Assembly: GCA_030540655.1 (NCBI GenBank)
Contig: JAUNVT010000020.1
Location: forward strand, 1,219 to 33,439
From: Rhodobacterales bacterium
Lineage (GTDB): Bacteria; Pseudomonadota; Alphaproteobacteria; Rhodobacterales; Rhodobacteraceae
DNA length: 32,221 bases
Reading direction: 5' to 3'
In this document: one piece after another, positions 27,492-32,221 of the stretch
Numbering within the stretch: position 1 is the first letter of the stretch
Layout of the letters: each line of letters opens with the position of its first letter
The notes under the pieces: model-generated
The model's input: only the letters and a program-made list of their open reading frames with translations
Databases searched by the model: none
What the model was told of the DNA's origin: nothing
Position numbers and translations under genes: made by a program

Positions 27492-28007
27492 ATGTCTTTC
27501 ACATTCCGTACCCTTGCAACGACTGCGGCTATCGCTTTCGCCTTGCCTGCCGCTGCCCAGAATATCGAGGTGACAGGGGTGTATGCGCGCAGCGCGTCCC
27601 CTAACGCAGAAACCGGCGCGGTGTTCATGCAGATTGTAAACAATGGCGAGGCGGCGGACCGTCTGATCGACGTTGCATCCCCTGCAGCCGATCTTGTGCA
27701 ACTCCATACCCACAGCGAGGGCGACGACGGCGTCATGAAAATGGAACATGTCGAGGAAGGGTTCGAGGTGCCTGCTGGCGGCACGCTTACTCTGGAGCGG
27801 GGCGGCAAGCACGTGATGTTGATGGGCCTCAACTCCCCGCTGAAGCAGGACGAAATGGTGCCGATCACCCTGACCTTCGAGAAGGAAGGCGATATGGCGC
27901 TGGAGGTGCCTGTCGATCTGGATCGCAAGCCGGGTGACAGCATGGAAATGGACCATGAGATGGATCACGACATGGAGCATGATGACCACGCGACCGACAG
28001 CGAATAA
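27492..28007 (+). CDS. Periplasmic copper chaperone PCu(A)C
   Basis: PCu(A)C proteins carry Cu(I) in the periplasm and help metallate the CuA centre of cytochrome c oxidase. The 171-residue precursor has a typical signal peptide (MSFTFRTLATTAAIAFALPAAA, cleavage near residue 22-23). The Cu(I) site is seen as H72/H74, M82/M84 and H107-x-M109 (in GGKHVMLMGL). Unusually for a core domain, the C-terminus is a Met/His/Asp-rich tail (MEMDHEMDHDMEHDDH) that may bind further copper. AGGAGAG just upstream supports the ATG at 27492 over one 15 bases earlier. The preceding small gene is probably in the same operon. Confidence 0.93.
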   Translation: MSFTFRTLATTAAIAFALPAAAQNIEVTGVYARSASPNAETGAVFMQIVNNGEAADRLIDVASPAADLVQLHTHSEGDDGVMKMEHVEEGFEVPAGGTLTLERGGKHVMLMGLNSPLKQDEMVPITLTFEKEGDMALEVPVDLDRKPGDSMEMDHEMDHDMEHDDHATDSE

Positions 28008-28064
28008 CGCTGATCTCGGTGTGTAGGAGGCGGCAAGAAATGCCCGCCGCGTTTCAGGAACATG

Positions 28065-28094
28065 GCCGTCGCCGATTTGTTTTTCGGCGACGGC
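28065..28094. terminator. Perfect 11-bp hairpin after the copper chaperone gene
   Basis: GCCGTCGCCGA (28065-28075) and TCGGCGACGGC (28084-28094) are perfect complements around an 8-base T-rich loop, 57 bases after the PCu(A)C stop. No T-tract follows. It probably ends or protects the copper transcript, and may also serve the converging cold-shock gene. The 191-base gap (28008-28198) holds nothing else I recognise. Confidence 0.5.
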
Positions 28095-28198
28095 GGCTCT
28101 CGTCAATGCAGGATGTCTGGAAACACGCTGCGGTCGTCAGGCTGTCTGGCGATTGCCAGCGCGGCACCAGCCTGTGCCTTCAGGCGGCATTGCTGGAT

Positions 28199-28405
28199 TC
28201 AAAGCAGCTTCAGGTCTGCGGCCATCTGGCGGCCATCGCGGCCTTCCTCCAGGGCGAAGCTGATCTTCTGGTCATCTGCAAGACCGGTCAACCCTGAACG
28301 TTCCACAGCCGAGATATGCACGAACACATCCTTGCCGCCATCATCGGGCGCGATAAACCCATAACCTTTGGTCGAATTAAACCATTTCACGGTGCCAGTC
28401 GGCAT
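28199..28405 (-). CDS. Cold-shock domain protein (CspA family)
   Basis: This 68-residue single cold-shock domain binds single-stranded RNA or DNA and acts as an RNA chaperone. Both nucleic-acid-binding motifs are present: RNP1 in STKGYGFIAPDDG and RNP2 in VFVHISAVE. The start MPTGTVKWFN is standard. AAGGAG eight bases before the ATG at 28405 fixes it, although the frame is open upstream. A perfect 7-bp hairpin lies 25-41 bases before the start codon, a position where cold-shock genes often carry regulatory leader structure. Which member of the multi-copy family this is cannot be told. Confidence 0.95.
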   Translation of the reverse strand: MPTGTVKWFNSTKGYGFIAPDDGGKDVFVHISAVERSGLTGLADDQKISFALEEGRDGRQMAADLKLL

Positions 28406-28429
28406 GGTGATCTCCTTCCACTTCAAGCG

Positions 28430-28446
28430 CGTATGCGGAGCATACG
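28430..28446 (-). promoter_or_regulatory. Compact hairpin in the cold-shock gene leader
   Basis: CGTATGC and GCATACG form a perfect 7-bp stem with a 3-base loop, 25-41 bases upstream of the cold-shock ATG on the minus strand. It could be an mRNA structure affecting translation, or a DNA operator. The boundary of the transcript is not known. Confidence 0.4.
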
Positions 28447-28580
28447 GCCCCACATACATCTTCAATATTCGCGCCAAGCCAGCAAAGATCAAGTAAAAGG
28501 CAGGTACAGCGATGCGCTCCTGCCCGATATGGGCTATGCCAGCGCAGGGCGTCGGGCCCCAGCAAAACAGGGAGGGAGAT

Positions 28581-28898
28581 GTGATCATATATGGGTTGAA
28601 GGCCTGCGACACCTGCCGCAAGGCGACCAAGGCGCTGGAGCAGAGCAGATTGCAGGACATACGCGAGGCGCCTGTGCCCGAGGAGACGCTGACCGCAGCA
28701 CTGGCGCAATTTGGCGAGGCGCTGATCAACCGGCGCTCAACAACCTGGCGGACCTTACCCGAGGCGGACCGGAATGCGGCTCCGCTGGATCTGATCGCAG
28801 AGCATCCGGCTGTAATGAAACGACCGCTGATTGATGCGGATGGCGCCCTGTATCTGGGATGGGGCAAGGATGTGCAGGCGGCTCTGCTCGGGGCGTGA
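28581..28898 (+). CDS. ArsC/Spx-family reductase-like protein
   Basis: The 105-residue protein has the ArsC/Spx thioredoxin-like fold. The CxxC pair C9-C12 sits in YGLKACDTCRKA, followed by AALAQFGEALINRRSTTWR and the family motif AVMKRPLI. Members reduce arsenate or regulate transcription (Spx in Firmicutes). In proteobacteria the YffB-like subgroup with CDTCRKA has no settled function, so arsenate reduction should not be assumed. The start is a GTG at 28581, preceded by AGGGAGGGAG at good spacing. No arsenic-resistance genes lie nearby. The gene is divergent from the cold-shock gene and converges on thrS. Confidence 0.85.
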   Translation: MIIYGLKACDTCRKATKALEQSRLQDIREAPVPEETLTAALAQFGEALINRRSTTWRTLPEADRNAAPLDLIAEHPAVMKRPLIDADGALYLGWGKDVQAALLGA

Positions 28899-28924
28899 TG
28901 GAGCAGGGGGCAGGCTGCGGTTAA

Positions 28925-28957
28925 GATACGCGGCTGCGAAATATGCGGCCGCGTATC
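28925..28957. terminator. Bidirectional hairpin between the ArsC-like gene and thrS
   Basis: GATACGCGGC (28925-28934) and GCCGCGTATC (28948-28957) form a perfect 10-bp stem with a 13-base loop, centred in the 69-base convergent gap. There is no long T-tract. Position and symmetry suggest it ends both transcripts. Confidence 0.55.
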
Positions 28958-28967
28958 GGGTGGAGTC

Positions 28968-30917
28968 CTATTTCAGCAGGTCGGGCGGCGTAGCCTCGCG
29001 GCCCAAGTCGCGCACCACCTCATCCAATGGGCGCACGCTGGATTGCTTTTCTCCCAGACGTCTCAGGGATACGGTACGGTCCTCAATCTCGCGATGGCCG
29101 CAGGCCAGAATGACGGGCACCTTGCCAACGGAATGTTCGCGCACCTTGTAGTTGATCTTCTCGTTACGCACGTCCGCCTCGGCCCGCACACCGGCGGCTT
29201 GCAGGGCGGCAACGACTTGCTGCACATAATCATCCGCCTCGGACACGATGGAAGCAACGACCACCTGCCGCGGTGCCAGCCAGAAGGGCAGCTTGCCGGC
29301 GTGTTCCTCGATCAGGATGCCGATGAACCGCTCGAAACTTCCCAAGGTTGCGCGGTGCAACATGTAAGGGCGCTGCTTGCTGCCGTCGGCGGCGATATAG
29401 CTGGCGCCCAGACGTTCGGGCAGGTTGGGATCAACCTGAAACGTGCCGCATTGCCAGGTGCGGCCGATGGCATCCGTCAGATAAAAGTCCAGCTTCGGCC
29501 CGTAGAAGGCGCCATCCCCGGGTTCCAGCGTGAAGTCGCGACCGGTCGCCTTGATCGCGGCCTCCAACGCGCCCTCGACATGATCCCAGCTCTCGTCGCT
29601 GCCGACCCGGTTCTCCGGGCGGGTGGCGAATTTGATCTCGAACTTCTCAAATCCGAGATCCTTGTAGATATCGGCAAGGAAGTTGATGAAACGAGCGCAT
29701 TCCGCCTCAATCTGGTCCTCGGTGCAGAAGATATGCGCATCATCCTGGGTGAATCCCCGCACGCGCATGATGCCGTGCAGCGCGCCCGAGGGCTCGTAGC
29801 GGGAACAGGAGCCGAATTCAGCCAGGCGCAAGGGCAGGTCGCGATAGGATTTCAAACCCTGATTGAACACCTGCACATGACACGGGCAGTTCATCGGCTT
29901 GAGCGCATTCACGGCTTTTTCGCGGGCATGTTCCTCTTCGACCTCGACGATGAACATGTGATCCTGATATTTGTCCCAATGGCCGGACGCCTCCCACAAT
30001 TTGCGGTCGACGACCTGCGGCGTATTGATTTCCTTGTAGCCGCCGGCGCGCTGTTTGCGGCGCATATAGTCCTGCAGTTCAGTGTAGATCGTCCAGCCGT
30101 TCGGGTGCCAGAACACTTGGCCGGGAGCCTCTTCCTGCATGTGGAACAGGTTCATCTCGCGCCCCAGCTTGCGATGGTCGCGTTTTGCGGCCTCCTCCAG
30201 CATGTGCAGATGGGCTTTCAGCTTTTCCTTGCTCGAAAATGCCACGCCATAAATCCGCTGCAGCATTTCGCGTTTTGAGTCGCCGCGCCAATATGCGCCC
30301 GCCACGCTCATCAGCTTGAACGCGTCGCCCGGCAGTTGCCCGGTATTTTGCAGATGAGGCCCACGGCAAAGATCCTGCCAATCCCCGTGCCAGTACATGC
30401 GCAGCGGCTCGTCTCCGGGGATGGCCTCGATCAATTCCACCTTGAACGGCTCATTCGCGTCCTTGTAGTGCTGGATCGCGCGGGGACGGTCCCAGACTTC
30501 GGTGCGCACAGGATCGCGCGCCGCGATGATCTCGCGCATCTTTTTCTCGATCAGACCAAGATCTTCGGGAGTGAAAGGTTCGGCGCGGTCGAAATCGTAA
30601 TACCAGCCGTTTTCGATGACCGGGCCGATCGTGACGCGCACATCGGGCCAGATTTCCTGAACGGCGCGGGCCATGACATGCGCAAGATCGTGGCGCAGCA
30701 GTTCATCCGCTTCGCGTTCGTCCTGCATGGTATGGATGGCGATATGGGCATCGGTGGTAATTGGCCACTGAAGATCCCAGTGACGCCCATCCACAGTGGC
30801 GGAAATGGCCTTTTTTCCCAAGGATTTCGAAATATCGGCGGCAACTTCGCCAGCGGTGATGCCGGGGGCATAGTCGCGGCTGTTGCCATCGGGAAGGGTC
30901 AGGGAGATTTGGGCCAT
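28968..30917 (-). CDS. thrS: Threonine-tRNA ligase (ThrRS)
   Basis: ThrRS charges tRNA-Thr and edits mischarged serine. The 649-residue protein has the full bacterial layout. A TGS domain ([13 protein letters not shown], residues 1-60) comes first, then the editing domain, then the class II core. The core has [10 protein letters not shown], which contains the zinc-ligand cysteine, together with [33 protein letters not shown] and [19 protein letters not shown]. The C-terminal anticodon-binding domain begins near [17 protein letters not shown] eight bases before the ATG at 30917 fixes the start. A TTGACA box on the minus strand (31005-31000) may be the -35 element, but the -10 is poor. No T-box or other leader riboswitch was recognised. 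Confidence 0.98.
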   Translation of the reverse strand: MAQISLTLPDGNSRDYAPGITAGEVAADISKSLGKKAISATVDGRHWDLQWPITTDAHIAIHTMQDEREADELLRHDLAHVMARAVQEIWPDVRVTIGPVIENGWYYDFDRAEPFTPEDLGLIEKKMREIIAARDPVRTEVWDRPRAIQHYKDANEPFKVELIEAIPGDEPLRMYWHGDWQDLCRGPHLQNTGQLPGDAFKLMSVAGAYWRGDSKREMLQRIYGVAFSSKEKLKAHLHMLEEAAKRDHRKLGREMNLFHMQEEAPGQVFWHPNGWTIYTELQDYMRRKQRAGGYKEINTPQVVDRKLWEASGHWDKYQDHMFIVEVEEEHAREKAVNALKPMNCPCHVQVFNQGLKSYRDLPLRLAEFGSCSRYEPSGALHGIMRVRGFTQDDAHIFCTEDQIEAECARFINFLADIYKDLGFEKFEIKFATRPENRVGSDESWDHVEGALEAAIKATGRDFTLEPGDGAFYGPKLDFYLTDAIGRTWQCGTFQVDPNLPERLGASYIAADGSKQRPYMLHRATLGSFERFIGILIEEHAGKLPFWLAPRQVVVASIVSEADDYVQQVVAALQAAGVRAEADVRNEKINYKVREHSVGKVPVILACGHREIEDRTVSLRRLGEKQSSVRPLDEVVRDLGREATPPDLLK

Positions 30918-31082
30918 GTTCGGCGCTCCTCGTCGGTTTGGCGCCTACGCGTGCGCCCGGTTGCGGGTGAGCCGCCCTTGTGCAGCCGTCCGCCGCGCCT
31001 GTCAAGACAGGGTGATTTGCTGAGGAGACGCGCCCGTCTGCAACTGGTATAGTTCGGGCGATATATCATCAGGAGGGCCATC

Positions 31083-31304
31083 ATGTCGGGTTACAATCCA
31101 AATATCGAATTGACCGTCGCGGATATGAAGTTGATCGAAGACTCGCTGCGACAGACTAAAAGACATCTGAGCCAGCCCTCCAGCCATGATGAGGAAGCGG
31201 CAATGGTGGGAGCATCGGTTCGCGAGATCGACGATCTGCTGGGTCGGCTGCATAATCAGAAGGTGTTTTTCCGGCCCAGAAAGGAGCCCTATGTCAGCGG
31301 CTGA
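31083..31304 (+). CDS. Small hypothetical protein, function unknown
   Basis: A 73-residue protein begins at an ATG with AGGAGG about six bases upstream, which supports translation. It is soluble, has no cysteine, no signal peptide and no membrane helix. It looks mainly helical: LTVADMKLIEDSLRQTKRHL, then EEAAMVGASVREIDDLLGRL, which reads as a helical hairpin with heptad-like spacing. A basic tail with FFRPRKEPY follows. It is divergent from thrS (165-base gap) and 63 bases before the alpha/beta hydrolase, with which it may be co-transcribed. I recognise no family. Confidence 0.65.
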   Translation: MSGYNPNIELTVADMKLIEDSLRQTKRHLSQPSSHDEEAAMVGASVREIDDLLGRLHNQKVFFRPRKEPYVSG

Positions 31305-31367
31305 GACCCCTTGCCGTGCGCGCTCCGGACTGTGAGACTGCGCCCTGCCATAGAATGAGGGGCCATC

Positions 31368-32129
31368 ATGACCAATCTGCAGCCGCGCTTTCTGGATACG
31401 CCGCAGGGACGCCGGATCGCGTATCACCGCACGGACGGTACCGGGCCGGGGATCGTCTTCCTCGGCGGATTCATGTCAGACATGCAAGGCACCAAGGCGG
31501 TCCATCTGGAAAACTGGGCAGTTGCGCGGGGCAGAGCGTTTTTGCGGCTGGATTATTCCGGCCATGGCGCATCCTCGGGAGAGTTTGAAGAGGGATGCAT
31601 CAGCGACTGGCGGGACGATGCTCTGGCAGTGATCGAGGCATGCACGACGGGCCGGCAAATCTTGGTTGGATCCTCCATGGGCGGCTGGATCGCCTTGCTT
31701 ATCGCAAGAATGGCGCCTGAACTGATTAATGGGCTGGTAACGATTGCCGCAGCACCCGATTTTACGGAAGACAGCATGTGGGCAGGGCTGAATGATATCG
31801 AGCGCGCCAAGCTGATGCGCGAGGGACGGATATTTCTGCCAAGTGATTACGGCAAGCCATACCCTGTGACGCGCCGTCTTATCGAGGATGGCCGTCAAAA
31901 TTTGGTTTTACGCGAGCCCTTGGAGCTGCTCTTTCCCGCGCGGTTTCTGCAAGGGACCGCAGACAGGGACGTGGAACAATCGGTAGCTCTCGCGCTTTTG
32001 AAGCAGGCGGAAGGGCATGATATACGCCTCACTTTTGTCAGCGGCGCCGATCACAGCTTCTCGACCCCTGATTGTTTGAGTCTGATCGGATCTGCCTTGG
32101 ACGAAGTAACTGCATGTGCGGAAACTTGA
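31368..32129 (+). CDS. Alpha/beta hydrolase, ABHD10-like
   Basis: The 253-residue protein is a serine hydrolase of the alpha/beta fold. The nucleophile elbow is GSSMGG with S103 as the likely nucleophile. D199 (in LQGTADRDV) and H229 (in VSGADHSFS) sit where the other two triad members are expected. The glycine-rich oxyanion region (VFLGGFMSDM) and LDYSGHGASSGEF resemble the ABHD10-like thioesterase/esterase group. The substrate is unknown. GAGGGG lies about eight bases before the ATG. The C-terminus is complete. Confidence 0.88.
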   Translation: MTNLQPRFLDTPQGRRIAYHRTDGTGPGIVFLGGFMSDMQGTKAVHLENWAVARGRAFLRLDYSGHGASSGEFEEGCISDWRDDALAVIEACTTGRQILVGSSMGGWIALLIARMAPELINGLVTIAAAPDFTEDSMWAGLNDIERAKLMREGRIFLPSDYGKPYPVTRRLIEDGRQNLVLREPLELLFPARFLQGTADRDVEQSVALALLKQAEGHDIRLTFVSGADHSFSTPDCLSLIGSALDEVTACAET

Positions 32130-32221
32130 CCCGAAGAGCCATATCAAAAGCCGCTAAAACCGTCCTCCAGTCGGAGCCCGCCTGTGCCCGGTAGAGGTAG
32201 AAACAGCCTTTGTTATCGTCC
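32130..32221. other. Right-edge non-coding stretch
   Basis: The last 92 bases after the hydrolase stop hold no start of a gene, no hairpin and no RNA gene that I can recognise. A gene may begin or end beyond the edge. Confidence 0.5.

Noticed and set aside
28019..28297. A plus-strand frame in the gap after the copper chaperone.
   Set aside because: Its second half is antisense to the cold-shock gene, its first half spans the 11-bp hairpin, and it has no recognisable protein features.

Overview
The window looks like ordinary chromosomal DNA of a GC-rich alphaproteobacterium, most likely a member of the Rhodobacteraceae (Roseobacter or Rhodobacter group). This rests on a GcrA cell-cycle regulator, a DUF1467 gene fused head-to-tail to methylmalonyl-CoA epimerase, a MeaB chaperone, an argD-argF pair, a periplasmic PCu(A)C copper chaperone, and protein sequences throughout that resemble this family. 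No transposase, integrase, phage gene, CRISPR array, rRNA or tRNA gene was seen. The gene content is mostly conserved core metabolism, translation and envelope functions on both strands, and no intergenic gap exceeds 300 bases.

Layout. Positions 1-2892 (minus) hold most of carB, cut by the left window edge. Divergent from it, pabB and pabC (3097-4832) overlap and supply p-aminobenzoate for folate. The lipid enzyme cfa (4869-6077, minus) is divergent from aspS (6275-8050). Next, on the minus strand, come a GNAT acetyltransferase and a receiver-domain protein. Divergent from these is the mce-DUF1467 pair (9846-10549). A minus-strand EI24 membrane protein and a nitroreductase overlap by four bases, followed upstream by a 75-residue protein of unknown function. 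An M48 lipoprotein and a short YigZ-type protein form a plus-strand pair (12214-13277) that converges on rimO (13272-14651). An AsmA protein follows and converges on gcrA.

From 17619 to 20643 run an orphan ABC-2 permease, argD and argF. Downstream are a PiT phosphate transporter, a Nudix hydrolase and the helicase HrpB, all on the minus strand. meaB and rpmB follow on the plus strand; rpmB ends in a strong hairpin terminator. A probable two-gene copper unit (a small cysteine-containing protein plus PCu(A)C) occupies 27097-28007. After it come a cold-shock protein, an ArsC-like reductase, thrS, a 73-residue protein of unknown function and an alpha/beta hydrolase.

How the genes work together. 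carB, argD and argF belong to arginine and pyrimidine synthesis: CarB makes the carbamoyl phosphate that ArgF consumes. mce and meaB both serve methylmalonyl-CoA interconversion, although the mutase itself is not here. aspS, thrS, rpmB and rimO serve translation. Several sigma70-like promoters can be read by eye. The more interesting signals are regulatory: a possible leaderless start for rimO, a CtrA-like cluster of TTAA half-sites at the receiver-protein gene, and GANTC methylation sites inside candidate promoters in a genome segment that carries gcrA. I did not find a convincing undescribed multi-gene system.
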